64,000 nucleotides of DNA, taken from contig NC_090156.1 of assembly GCF_017916325.1 (NCBI RefSeq), positions 147,001 through 211,000 of the forward strand, read 5' to 3'. The DNA is from Leishmania martiniquensis (lineage: Eukaryota > Euglenozoa > Kinetoplastea > Trypanosomatida > Trypanosomatidae). Shown piece by piece: positions 48,391 to 57,689 of this stretch. The notes below the pieces were generated by a model, which made no database searches, had not been told where the DNA came from, and worked only from the letters and a program-made list of their open reading frames with translations. A program made the translations under genes and the position numbers. Each line of letters starts with the position of its first letter. Within the stretch, counting starts at the first letter, position 1.

Positions 48391-49303
48391 GGACGACGTG
48401 AGCGCTGCGGTGCGCAGCGAAGGAGAGAGAGAGGGAGAGGGAGAGACGAGGAGGCAGAGGAGCGAAGTACTGCGAGGCGGGCCGGAGGAAATGTGCGTAA
48501 GTTGTGAAAGTATTCTCTTCTCTGCTGTGTCTTCTCCGTCAATGGCGGTGGTGACGTACGCTACGTGTCCTCGCTCTCTAGGAGTACGCGCGGGAGAGCG
48601 AGACAGAGACAGGTGACGTAGTGGGATGCACAGACAGTTGTTGTTGACGTCGTTCGGAAGGGAGTGTGGGGTGTGGGGCAGGTGAAGAAAAAAGAGGTGA
48701 GGGGAAAAGGTGTAGGAGGAAGTGGGGAAGATCACCAGTCTGACATCGCACGGCTCCGCACGCACGCACGTGTCAGTTCTGGTGATTGGGGAGGGAGGGA
48801 GGGGGGGCCGGATGTACTCCACAGCCATTATTGAATGTGAGAGAAGCGGCGTCGCTGCTCAATGTGCCACGCATCACAGCCCACGGCTGTGTCGCACATG
48901 TCGATACAGTAAAACACAAACAAAAAGGCCGCCAGGGTACCCGGCCTTGCCTGTTTGAGTGCATGCACAGGTGCGCATCCGATGTGACGGGGATGAGAGG
49001 CAACGACGGAAGACACACTCGCATCTGTGGGCGTTGGACGCCGCATTCGTTTCCCGTGACAGACAGGAGTGAAGGGGAGGGGGGGGAGGTGGACAGACAG
49101 GCAGAGGTGGTGAGGAATAGAAGGCACAATAGAGATACATCGAGCACCCCTCCCGCTATCGTCAGGACTCACACCTTCCCCCTTCTCTCTCTCTCGCTCG
49201 CTCACACACACACACACACGCGCACCGACTAGCGTGCACACCTTACTTCCGGGTCGTGCGACTTTCCCGCACCTGATGTGATAGTGGTTACGGCCCAGAG
49301 TGC
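48391..49303 (-). promoter_or_regulatory. Intergenic region with splice tract for the helicase
   Basis: The - strand pyrimidine tract (48420-48460) and AG at 48405-48406 give a 14-nt 5' UTR for the helicase. The rest is the 3' UTR of polymerase eta copy A with a (CA)n near 49204-49219. No gene was seen. Confidence 0.55.
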
Positions 49304-51682
49304 TCAAGACTTCGCCTCATCATCTTCAGAACTCACTTCAGTTATGTTGACACAACTTTGATTGGGTGCACAGGCCATCACGTCGTCCTCTTCAACGCAG
49401 ACCGCCGTCACCGGTGCCTCACCACATTTTTTTGAAATAGGTGACAGCTTTGCAACACAGAGAGCGGGAGCCGCGGCAGCTTTGCGGCAGAGCTTCTCGA
49501 GCGGAGGCATCAGAGACAGGCATGAAGCGCCAGCTGGACGCGCGGGCTTTGCCTGCTGAGACGACGCGCTGCCTTTCCTTCTCTGTGCAACCTTGCAGAG
49601 ATGGTCATCCAAGTCGACGCAGTCATCACCGACGGTGAAAACGTCGGCATCATCATCATCGACCTCAACGACGACCTCTTGTCTTCGTCCGCCCACAAAC
49701 CCTCCCTCCCGCAAGTCGCTGCGTTGTCGCTTCCGCAACAAACCTCGATCAGAGACTGCTTTCTGCGTATCCTTCGACCGTGCAGGCGCTACCGTTTTGG
49801 CCGAGAGAGCTGCAAACATGTCCATCAGGGACCGCTGCGCTGTCGCTGAGGCTTCCCCATCACAACCGCCTGCAGCGCCGTATCTTCGCTCCTCCGTCGG
49901 CAGCAGCGAACGCGAGCGCAGCCCCATCATGGATAACCCAATACTATGCAGCGAAGGCATTGCCGACGCATCACGGACAGGCGCGGGTGTGCCCACACGG
50001 ATAACCGGCACCTCGCTCAGAGAATTTGGGGAAGCATCGAGCGGCAGCGGTAAAGTCGTCCATGCCGACTTTGCATCGCCTTCCTTTACACCTGTGGACA
50101 CCTTCAAGAGAAGCTTAGCAACCTCGCGCAGGCACAGGTCTGCAAGCTCCCTTGCGCTCCCCACATTCACCGGCAGAGGCGCCTGCGTTCGATAGAGCTG
50201 CGTGTGCTTCCCACGACGCGCCTCATCACAGTTAACGTACGTGCGGAGCCACACCACTAAACTTCGGCCTTCTTTGTGGTACCGCGGCTCGTACTCGCTG
50301 AACCGGTGCCACAGCTCCCCTGCCAGCGGCGCCATCCACAGCTGCGCCGCTGACCAGGAGTCGCACACTGGGTGGAAGATCTTACTTGCTTTCATATCCC
50401 GCGGCAGCGCTGGATCAGCGACAGTGTCACTGCCGAAGCCGCGCAAGCGGTAGAAAACGTACACGCCAGCTCCCCTGTCGGCAACGGCGTTGTCGTCCCC
50501 CCTGCAGCCTTTAGCGTCCCCCTTGCACCAAAGAGAGGCTTGATCCATGTGCTCCTCATCATCCTCTTCCGCATACTCAGCCTCGCCCGCATCACACGTC
50601 CCGTCGAGCTTGTACAGCTGCGCGAGCGGCGCTAGCCACGCCTCGCGGCACTCCGTCGCACCGCCGCACAAAGCGCTTACAGCGGCGCCGAGCTTCCCAC
50701 CAAACCCGCGCAGCCCACTCAGCGGCAGTCTAAAGAGCGCACTCGCGCTGCGGTCAGGCAGCAGCAGTGTCTGCTGGTTCGGCTTGTACGTCGCGCTGAT
50801 ACACTTCGCAAGCACGCGGTTGTGCGCGATCCCGGCGGAGCAGTCGTAGTGCAGCTCCGCGTAGATGCGCTGCCGAAGCCGGTGCACAATGCGCGATGCA
50901 GCGCACAGCAGCAGGCACCGCTCCGCGTACGCATTCTCATCCACGCCGATGCAGAACCCCCGACTGCCCTCCAGCTCGGCGCCGCACTCGCCGCGCACCA
51001 GGGCGCGCATCGGCTCGTCAAACACAGCTGCCAGCGAAGTCCCACGCGCGCCGAGCCACGCCTCCATCTCCGCTCGCCGGTCTTCGATCAGTCGCGTCGA
51101 CGGCTCCATCACGTCCACCAGCGGGTCCAGCGAGGCGCCCGCAGCGGCAGCGCGCACCTCCGCCAGCTCCCGTCGCGCCGCCTCCGTCACGTCAAGATAC
51201 GCCTCGTCAATGCCGGCCTTTCCCACAATCACCCCAGGCTCCGCCCGGAGAATGGCAAAGATTTGCCGGCTGGCTTGTCGGTACGGCTCAAGAGATACCT
51301 TGTGCGTGTTGATGCGCGGAGCCTCAGGGTAGCTGTACTCGAGCTCGCCCATGGCGTACGTGGCGATGTGGGACATCCGAACATCCGGCAGCGCGCATCT
51401 CACCTCGTCCGGCGAAACGTTGCTGAAGCGCTTCACGCCACGCGCACGCGCCGGATAGTTCACCGCGATGAGGCTCCCCCACTGTATCAACGCAAAGGGT
51501 GTCACGCGGCAGTCCACCCCGAGGCGCACCGCCTCCACTTGAGCGTAGAAGCAGTCCATGTCGATGTGCACAATGCAGCGCATCGGGTCAGCGCTGTGTG
51601 GCTGAGACGCATCGCCAACCGAAGAGCTGCAGTGGCCATCGTCCCAGGAGCGGCTGACGCCTGCACCGCACGCGGACAACAT
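49304..51682 (-). CDS. POLH: DNA polymerase eta, copy A (Y-family translesion polymerase)
   Basis: This 792-residue Y-family polymerase would insert opposite UV and oxidative lesions in the nucleus. Metal ligands are visible: D41-M42-D43 in HIDMDCFYAQVE and D159/E160 in KAGIDEAYLDVT. Eta-type features include VNYPARARGVKR (finger Arg), THKVSLEPYRQAS, and CSAGIAHNRVLAK with KPNQQTLL and GFGGKLGA (thumb). The little finger starts near residue 411 (YVFYRLRGFGSDT) but is divergent. The C-terminal ~270 residues are disordered with a PIP-like QRSLMDMF (49814-49837), a basic patch (LRKRQRSD) and acidic runs. Residues ~126-371 are identical to copy B except one codon. The N-terminus (33 residues before MRCIVHIDMD) differs from copy B. 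Eta is preferred over kappa because of the ID-M-DCFYAQVE/QW-S-LIAVNY arrangement and the little finger of copy B. Confidence 0.88.
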   Translation of the reverse strand: MLSACGAGVSRSWDDGHCSSSVGDASQPHSADPMRCIVHIDMDCFYAQVEAVRLGVDCRVTPFALIQWGSLIAVNYPARARGVKRFSNVSPDEVRCALPDVRMSHIATYAMGELEYSYPEAPRINTHKVSLEPYRQASRQIFAILRAEPGVIVGKAGIDEAYLDVTEAARRELAEVRAAAAGASLDPLVDVMEPSTRLIEDRRAEMEAWLGARGTSLAAVFDEPMRALVRGECGAELEGSRGFCIGVDENAYAERCLLLCAASRIVHRLRQRIYAELHYDCSAGIAHNRVLAKCISATYKPNQQTLLLPDRSASALFRLPLSGLRGFGGKLGAAVSALCGGATECREAWLAPLAQLYKLDGTCDAGEAEYAEEDDEEHMDQASLWCKGDAKGCRGDDNAVADRGAGVYVFYRLRGFGSDTVADPALPRDMKASKIFHPVCDSWSAAQLWMAPLAGELWHRFSEYEPRYHKEGRSLVVWLRTYVNCDEARRGKHTQLYRTQAPLPVNVGSARELADLCLREVAKLLLKVSTGVKEGDAKSAWTTLPLPLDASPNSLSEVPVIRVGTPAPVRDASAMPSLHSIGLSMMGLRSRSLLPTEERRYGAAGGCDGEASATAQRSLMDMFAALSAKTVAPARSKDTQKAVSDRGLLRKRQRSDLREGGFVGGRRQEVVVEVDDDDADVFTVGDDCVDLDDHLCKVAQRRKGSASSQQAKPARPAGASCLSLMPPLEKLCRKAAAAPALCVAKLSPISKKCGEAPVTAVCVEEDDVMACAPNQSCVNITEVSSEDDEAKS
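50571..51309. repeat. 739-bp block shared with polymerase eta copy B
   Basis: Identical to 53645-54383 (constant offset 3074) apart from one difference seen, a at 50939 versus g at 54013. Both edges are abrupt: outside the block the two genes differ at most positions. Confidence 0.92.
51413..51597. repeat. 185-bp block shared with polymerase eta copy B
   Basis: Matches 54481-54665 (offset 3068) perfectly except for a 13-bp island at 51485-51497 with about nine differences. The block covers the first ~60 residues of the catalytic domain and stops abruptly a few codons upstream of the shared SADPMRC. Confidence 0.9.
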
Positions 51683-52641
51683 CCGCGTCTGACGACAGCC
51701 AAACTCGCGGCGGCAGGAAATTACCTAACAGTGATCATCTATGCGGCGCGACATAGTGAGGAAGGAGAGGAGGGAGGGGGGAGACACAGTCGGCTCGCAC
51801 AGAGATGAGTGAAGTGAACGAGGGGTCCACCAACCCGCACAAGCATACGTGTATGAACTCTTGCGAACGACGGCAGCAATGACACCCCAGCGAGCACACA
51901 CACGCACAGTCGCACCCCAAGCGCATCGGATTCTGGTAGGAAGGAGGAAAGGGGGGAGGGCATTGGTAGAGTGCTTACACGTGTGCGTGAGCCTTCCAAT
52001 CGCTGACTGCCAGAGCTGCCCCTTCCATGAGCACGACGCAAAGCGCGCCGTTGCCCCTCCCCTCCCCATCCTCCCCCGTGCTGCGCCCGATGCCCCTCCT
52101 TTCACCCACACATCTGTTTACTGTTCTGTTGAGCATGCGAACAGCCCAGCAGCGTCTGCAGAAGAGTAGCACGAGAGCAGCCACACACACGCACACACGC
52201 AGAGAGAAAGAGAGACGTATACGCCATGAGCGCACGCGATTCTTTTGCCGCACCACCGCCCTGTTCAGCCCCTTCACCCACTCATGCCCACACCTCGTTG
52301 GCGCCACAGGCGAAAAAAGAGTGGCGGTGCACCGAAGGTGCTGCACATGCGATGATGGCAAAGCAGAGCCAGGGCATGTCGGAGAAGGCCCTGCGTTGAT
52401 GTGGGCGCCGCCCCCGGGTCAGTCGATGACCTCGACGCCCCCATTCCCGCCCCCCTCAGCATCGCTGTCTTCGGTGACCTCGACAGCGTCGACGGGCGCA
52501 GGCCAAGACGAAGTTGGTCGTGAAAATGGGGGGGTCACTCCTGGTGGCGTTGGCGGCGGTAGTGCATGGGTGTAGCCGATGAGATGATGTTGGTGCTCTT
52601 CGCGAGGTTTGGTGCCACCACGGCCCTTCTCTAGATCCCCC
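51683..52641 (-). promoter_or_regulatory. Intergenic region between the two polymerase eta genes
   Basis: This is the 3' UTR of copy B and the 5' UTR of copy A; it includes a pyrimidine tract on the - strand (51755-51785). It shows no similarity to the upstream flank of copy B, so the duplication does not extend into it. A (CA)n lies near 52183-52199. No gene was seen. Confidence 0.5.
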
Positions 52642-54693
52642 TCACTCGCCCTCTCGCCGCGCAGGAGTGGGGAGGACAGGAGCAACGCATGTGGCGATGG
52701 CGGTGGTACGGCTGTGGCCTCGCATGCCGATTCCCTGCGCACATCCGGAGTACGATTCTTGGCCACGCTGCGAGACTTGGGCACGAGATCGCGCGCTGGA
52801 AGAGGCGGCGTTCGAGCCATCGGCGCCACCCTCCGTGCTTTCCCACCGTTGGCGTTCAGGCGATGCGAGGAGAGAGAGACTAGCGACATCGTCCTCGATG
52901 TGCACGGCCCCGTCGCTGTCCGAGTCGCCCGGCCTACTCCCCTCACTGCTGAGAACCTCCACTACGCGATCGTCCCTCCCCTGGTGCATAGCACCCGTGG
53001 CTCTGCCACCAGCGGTCAAGGCGGCAAGGAAGGAGGAGTGAAGTGTCTGCTGGCGCAGGTACCCCCGCGTAACTGGCTTATCGCCAGCAATCGCTGCACG
53101 AGATGGCATGTAGCCGGCAACGCTGGTGCCATCTGAGACGAAGCCGCCGATAGTTAACGTCACGGAGTCCGCAGCGGCGTTCCGTTTGTTGCGGAATACG
53201 GCCTGCACCTCTCGCATGGCCACCGCGGCCAAAATGTCCGGCTGCATGGCCGCCGGCAGCGCGACGGTGCGATTTGACAGCCCGCTCATACATCTGAACC
53301 CGTCGCTGCCGAGCTTAATGTTGAAGCTGCGCCCGCGTAAGCCGTATAAAGCAGTGAAATCATCGTAGCGAGAGCACAGCTCACTAGTCAGCACGATGAC
53401 CCAGCGCCGCACCTCCTCCACCGACGTGGTGGCTCGCCCGAAATTCTTGCAGGCGATGAGTGTCTTGGACAAAGGGCAGTTCGATATGGTGTCTTCGGAA
53501 AGCCCCCGCAGGCGGTAGAAGACGTACTGCGATGTGTCATGCGCCACGATTCCCTGACAGTCGCGCTCCACAGATGCTGAGGCAGCGCGCGCCCGCTTTC
53601 TAGAAGGCGGTCGCCTCTCCCTCTTCTCCCATTCCTCCTCCTCGGCATACTCAGCCTCGCCCGCATCACACGTCCCGTCGAGCTTGTACAGCTGCGCGAG
53701 CGGCGCTAGCCACGCCTCGCGGCACTCCGTCGCACCGCCGCACAAAGCGCTTACAGCGGCGCCGAGCTTCCCACCAAACCCGCGCAGCCCACTCAGCGGC
53801 AGTCTAAAGAGCGCACTCGCGCTGCGGTCAGGCAGCAGCAGTGTCTGCTGGTTCGGCTTGTACGTCGCGCTGATACACTTCGCAAGCACGCGGTTGTGCG
53901 CGATCCCGGCGGAGCAGTCGTAGTGCAGCTCCGCGTAGATGCGCTGCCGAAGCCGGTGCACAATGCGCGATGCAGCGCACAGCAGCAGGCACCGCTCCGC
54001 GTACGCATTCTCGTCCACGCCGATGCAGAACCCCCGACTGCCCTCCAGCTCGGCGCCGCACTCGCCGCGCACCAGGGCGCGCATCGGCTCGTCAAACACA
54101 GCTGCCAGCGAAGTCCCACGCGCGCCGAGCCACGCCTCCATCTCCGCTCGCCGGTCTTCGATCAGTCGCGTCGACGGCTCCATCACGTCCACCAGCGGGT
54201 CCAGCGAGGCGCCCGCAGCGGCAGCGCGCACCTCCGCCAGCTCCCGTCGCGCCGCCTCCGTCACGTCAAGATACGCCTCGTCAATGCCGGCCTTTCCCAC
54301 AATCACCCCAGGCTCCGCCCGGAGAATGGCAAAGATTTGCCGGCTGGCTTGTCGGTACGGCTCAAGAGATACCTTGTGCGTGTCCTGACGGGGGTGTGGG
54401 TGGTAGCTGTACTCAGACTCACCCATTCGATAACTAGGCGAGATCGCTACAATGAGTCCAGGGCACAATGCCTGTGCCTCCGAAACGTTGCTGAAGCGCT
54501 TCACGCCACGCGCACGCGCCGGATAGTTCACCGCGATGAGGCTCCCCCACTGAGCCAGCACGAGAGGTGTCACGCGGCAGTCCACCCCGAGGCGCACCGC
54601 CTCCACTTGAGCGTAGAAGCAGTCCATGTCGATGTGCACAATGCAGCGCATCGGGTCAGCGCTGTATCGGGAAGGGGTGCGGACACCCGCCAT
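52642..54693 (-). CDS. POLH: DNA polymerase eta, copy B (Y-family translesion polymerase)
   Basis: This 683-residue paralogue lies upstream of copy A in the transcription unit. Metal ligands are D22/D24 (IDMDCFYAQVE) and D138/E139 (GIDEAYLD). The little finger begins near residue 393 (YVFYRLRGLSEDT) and contains ACKNFGRATTSVEEVRRW, closely matching the 'GCSKNFPGKTALATREQVQWW' pattern of human pol eta as I recall it, which supports the eta assignment. The tail has a PIP-like QQTLHSSF (53029-53052) and acidic segments (DSDSDGAVHIEDD). The start at 54693 (MAGVRTPSRYSADPM) is the Met nearest the conserved domain; an open frame continues 158 codons upstream but reads as low-complexity UTR. It shares a near-identical core with copy A but has a different C-terminal half. 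Confidence 0.87.
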   Translation of the reverse strand: MAGVRTPSRYSADPMRCIVHIDMDCFYAQVEAVRLGVDCRVTPLVLAQWGSLIAVNYPARARGVKRFSNVSEAQALCPGLIVAISPSYRMGESEYSYHPHPRQDTHKVSLEPYRQASRQIFAILRAEPGVIVGKAGIDEAYLDVTEAARRELAEVRAAAAGASLDPLVDVMEPSTRLIEDRRAEMEAWLGARGTSLAAVFDEPMRALVRGECGAELEGSRGFCIGVDENAYAERCLLLCAASRIVHRLRQRIYAELHYDCSAGIAHNRVLAKCISATYKPNQQTLLLPDRSASALFRLPLSGLRGFGGKLGAAVSALCGGATECREAWLAPLAQLYKLDGTCDAGEAEYAEEEEWEKRERRPPSRKRARAASASVERDCQGIVAHDTSQYVFYRLRGLSEDTISNCPLSKTLIACKNFGRATTSVEEVRRWVIVLTSELCSRYDDFTALYGLRGRSFNIKLGSDGFRCMSGLSNRTVALPAAMQPDILAAVAMREVQAVFRNKRNAAADSVTLTIGGFVSDGTSVAGYMPSRAAIAGDKPVTRGYLRQQTLHSSFLAALTAGGRATGAMHQGRDDRVVEVLSSEGSRPGDSDSDGAVHIEDDVASLSLLASPERQRWESTEGGADGSNAASSSARSRAQVSQRGQESYSGCAQGIGMRGHSRTTAIATCVAPVLPTPARREGE
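53645..54383. repeat. 739-bp block shared with polymerase eta copy A
   Basis: Partner of 50571-51309; see that entry. A further shared block is at 54481-54665. Confidence 0.92.
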
Positions 54694-55270
54694 GACGAAG
54701 CAGCGGCACCAGGAGTGAAAACACTGCGCAAGTGTGCGTGCGCGCGCTAGGGCGTGGCACAAGAGTACCTCCTCACGCCTCACGTGTACGACCAATGGGA
54801 TGGAGGAGGACGAAGAGATGGTGGTGTCAGGCGCCGGCGCCACCGTGCGCAGAGAGAGGGAGAGAGGTGAGCGGGGTATACAGATAGACATGGAGGATGA
54901 GAACCAGGGAAGCAACAACAGGTGGCGGAATGCCCGCGCCCAGCGAAGGGCAAGAGGACGAAGAGATGGCGGTACCCGCAGAAAAGATGAAAAGGCGGTA
55001 CAGCAGTGGACAGGAGGAGGGGGGTGGAAGGGCCACACCGCCTCACCTGCAGAAGCGAACGCCAGGCGAGAAAGAGGACGATAAGCGGTGCCTTCCTTGA
55101 GGTGTCCGAAAAAGAAAAAAAGAGGAGCAAAGGGATCCACGATGAAGAGACGACCCGCACAAGCCACTTTTTCGTCGTCTCCGCTGAAATTTCTGTGGGT
55201 ACGTGTGCTGTGCGTAGCAGAGCAGAAACGAGCGGCAACGAGTTCCAGAAGAAGTCAGAAAATGAGTCCG
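54694..55270 (-). promoter_or_regulatory. Intergenic region between PGM and polymerase eta copy B
   Basis: CT-rich stretches on the - strand serve as splice tracts for polymerase eta copy B. No gene was seen in the first ~570 bp; a SIDER-like element follows. Confidence 0.45.
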
Positions 55271-55757
55271 TCTCAGACGTTTCCTCTCCCGCACCGCGTG
55301 TCCATTTCGCTGCCACCCCGCCCACCCACAACCACGCGGGGGCTCGACTCCGCTGCGGCCGCCCCGGCCCACGGTGCCCCGTGGCGGGCGGGCTCGCGCG
55401 TCACAGCGAGGCGCCGGCTTGGCCCCCGGGACAGGCGAGATGTGCCCGAGTCGAGCCGGCACTTGCTCGCCACAGAAAGAGCCAAAGTCACCCCCCTCCC
55501 ACCGCCGCAGGCTGCGCGGCACCCGCCAGCCCACAGAGGCAGCAATACATTCGCACCGGCATCCCCAAGTTGGGGGTACTTGACGCGGTTTCGCCAACAG
55601 AGGTCACCCGCCACTGGCAGGGGGCGGGGCTGCTTGGCTTCTCCTCACCGAAAGGGGGATACTGCACGGTGGGATATCACGCGCGCCAACGACCTCATCA
55701 CCCCGTCTTCACGGAAGGGAGAAAGGAAGAGGAGACGCAAAGAAAAAAAAGAAGAGA
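55271..55757 (+). mobile_element. SIDER-like degenerate retroposon, A-rich tail
   Basis: It begins with the 76-bp block shared with 24219-24294 (73/76) and continues through GC-rich sequence to an A-rich end (caaagaaaaaaaagaagag, 55739-55757). It has no coding capacity; overlapping long + strand frames are incidental. The A-rich tail places the element on the + strand, antisense to the flanking genes, in the region of the PGM 3' UTR. Short degenerate retroposons of this kind (SIDER) occur in Leishmania 3' UTRs and can affect mRNA stability. The left edge could lie somewhat further upstream. Confidence 0.5.
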
Positions 55758-55919
55758 TTACACGAAGAGTGAGCGGCGGTCGAGTGGTCGCTGCGCACAC
55801 GCGGGGGGGGAGGAGAAGCAGCAAGGGAGGGGAGCAGTGTTTGCTTGCGCGTGAAAAGGGAAAGACTCGTGCGCACACCCTCGCACGCTTTAGACTGTCC
55901 CCTTCCCTGTTGCCGCTGC
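55758..55919 (-). promoter_or_regulatory. Proximal 3' UTR of PGM
   Basis: Short sequence between the PGM stop and the SIDER-like element, with CT/GA-rich stretches and nothing else recognised. Confidence 0.4.
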
Positions 55920-57689
55920 TCATGTGATGACCGTTGGCGCCTTTCGCCCCGTCAGAGATTCCATATGGGACACCTGCAGCGCAATGGCGATGAGAGACTT
56001 CAGCGCGGTGCCCGCGGATGGCAGGTTCTTCGCCGCCAGGTGCGACTTGACAGTGCCCGGGTCCACGTACTTCTCTAGGTACAGCCGGATAGTGGCTCCC
56101 GAGGAGCCGGTGCCGCTCAGCCGCAGCACGAAGCGCGACCCATCCTCGAAGAGGACACGCACACCCTGCTTCGCCGACACGGAGCCGTCGATGGGGTCGG
56201 TGTAGCTAAAATTGTCGATCACTTTACATGCGACGCCGTCGAGGAGCGGCACATCTGCAACCGCCGTATTCTCCACCGTCTCCATGACGGCCTTCGAGGC
56301 CTCAGCGGAGACGTCCTCGTAGTCGTATCGGCTGTAGTAGTTGCGGCCATACGTCGCCCAGTGCTCCTCCACAATTTGCTGAACGCCGACTAGCGGGTTT
56401 CCAGGCGTGTTGCGCTTCGCGATCACCGACAGCCAGAAGAGTGAGGCCCAGATGCCGTCCTTCTCACGGATGTGATTGCTACCCGTGCCAAAGCTCTCCT
56501 CACCACAGATCAGAGGATTGAAGTCCTCGCGCCCGTAGACGTCCGCGCTGTCCATGAGGTTGCCAAAGAACTTCCATCCCGTAGGGACCTCAAAAAGCGC
56601 AAAGCCCTTTGCAGTCGCGACGCGGTCGACTGCGCCGCTCGTCGGCATCGACCGCGCCACGGCCTTGAGCCCAGGGTTGCCGTTCTTGGTGAAGAAGGGC
56701 ACGCAGTCGGCGTTGGCAGCCAGCACAGCGAGGGAGTCAGATGGGTTCACGAAGAAGCGCTTCCCGAGGATCATATTGCGGTCCGCATCACCGTCAAACG
56801 CGACGCCGACGTCGGGCACCTGTCTGTCATGCTCCATCGCGGGATCCGGGGTGCCATCAGGCAGCAGACCCATCATGTGCACCAGGTCGGCCGCGTACGT
56901 CAGATTCGGATCGGGGTGGCAGCCGCCAAAGTCGGGGAGGACTTGCACGCGGTGTAGGGAGGCCTTAGGCACGCCGAGGACGTGATGAAAGATGCGCTCA
57001 ACGTACGAGCCGCTGACGCCGTGGAGGCAGTCCACGTGGAGCGTGAAGTCAGGGCGCTGCACGAGTGCCTTGATGGCCTCGAAGTCGAACACCTCCTGCA
57101 TGTACGCCACGTAGTCCGCCAGGCTATCCACCACCTCCACCTGGAAGTTGTAGGCGTCAAAGGCGTAGGTACCAATGCTGCTGATGTCCACCTCCGGCAG
57201 CGCCGTGGCCATCTTGAGCTGCGTAATTTTGACCGTCTCTGCATAGATGTTGGAGGTCAGCTTCTCCGGCGCAGGGCCGCCGTTCTCAGAGTTGTACTTG
57301 ATGCCAAAGTCGGCGTCTGGGCCACCGGGGTTGTGGCTGGCCGTCAAGATGAAAGCGCCAGTCGCCTTGTGCCCGCCTGCGTCACGGCGACGGCGCATCA
57401 TCGTCGACACGGCGGGCGTCGATAGAAGTCCGTGCTGGCCTACCCACACACGCCGCACCCCATTTGCAGCCGAGACTTTCAGGATCACCTGCACCGCCTC
57501 GGGGGTGTAGTAACGGCCATCACCGCCCACGATGAGCACTTCTGGCAGGGCGCCTTGGCGCTGCAGCGCATTGAAGGTGCTCTGCACAAAGTTCGCTGTG
57601 TAGTTTGGCTGCTGAAACGACGTGACCTTCTTGCGCAGCCCCGACGTGCCCGGCTTCTGGTCCGTGTACGCCGTAGTCGGCACCTCCAT
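55920..57689 (-). CDS. PGM: Phosphoglucomutase
   Basis: This enzyme interconverts glucose-1-phosphate and glucose-6-phosphate, feeding UDP-glucose and glycoconjugate synthesis. All four alpha-D-phosphohexomutase signatures are present. The phosphoserine loop is TASHNPGG with Ser118. The Mg2+ loop is DGDADRN (D299, D301, D303). The sugar-binding loop is GEESFGTGS (396-404) and the phosphate-binding loop is RLSGTGSSGATIR (523-535). N-terminal DQKPGTSGLRKKV is typical of eukaryotic PGM1. The length is 589 residues. The first in-frame ATG is at 57689; the codon two positions earlier is GTG, so the start is set here (MEVPTTAY). There is no C-terminal peroxisomal (glycosomal) tripeptide (ends VIT), which suggests the cytosol. 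Trypanosoma brucei lacks this enzyme, which supports a Leishmania-type source. Confidence 0.96.
   Translation of the reverse strand: MEVPTTAYTDQKPGTSGLRKKVTSFQQPNYTANFVQSTFNALQRQGALPEVLIVGGDGRYYTPEAVQVILKVSAANGVRRVWVGQHGLLSTPAVSTMMRRRRDAGGHKATGAFILTASHNPGGPDADFGIKYNSENGGPAPEKLTSNIYAETVKITQLKMATALPEVDISSIGTYAFDAYNFQVEVVDSLADYVAYMQEVFDFEAIKALVQRPDFTLHVDCLHGVSGSYVERIFHHVLGVPKASLHRVQVLPDFGGCHPDPNLTYAADLVHMMGLLPDGTPDPAMEHDRQVPDVGVAFDGDADRNMILGKRFFVNPSDSLAVLAANADCVPFFTKNGNPGLKAVARSMPTSGAVDRVATAKGFALFEVPTGWKFFGNLMDSADVYGREDFNPLICGEESFGTGSNHIREKDGIWASLFWLSVIAKRNTPGNPLVGVQQIVEEHWATYGRNYYSRYDYEDVSAEASKAVMETVENTAVADVPLLDGVACKVIDNFSYTDPIDGSVSAKQGVRVLFEDGSRFVLRLSGTGSSGATIRLYLEKYVDPGTVKSHLAAKNLPSAGTALKSLIAIALQVSHMESLTGRKAPTVIT

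Noticed and set aside
50822..51808. 328-codon + strand open frame opposite polymerase eta copy A, and its twin at 53896-54750
   Set aside because: Antisense shadow of a GC-rich coding region; the twin exists only because the underlying gene is duplicated. The product has no protein-like pattern.
54694..55167. 158-codon N-terminal extension of polymerase eta copy B
   Set aside because: Low-complexity Ser/Leu/Phe sequence typical of translated splice tracts; copy A has no equivalent.
55006..55927. Two overlapping ~280-codon + strand frames
   Set aside because: They run through the SIDER-like repeat and its A-rich tail; no conserved domain, wrong strand for the array.
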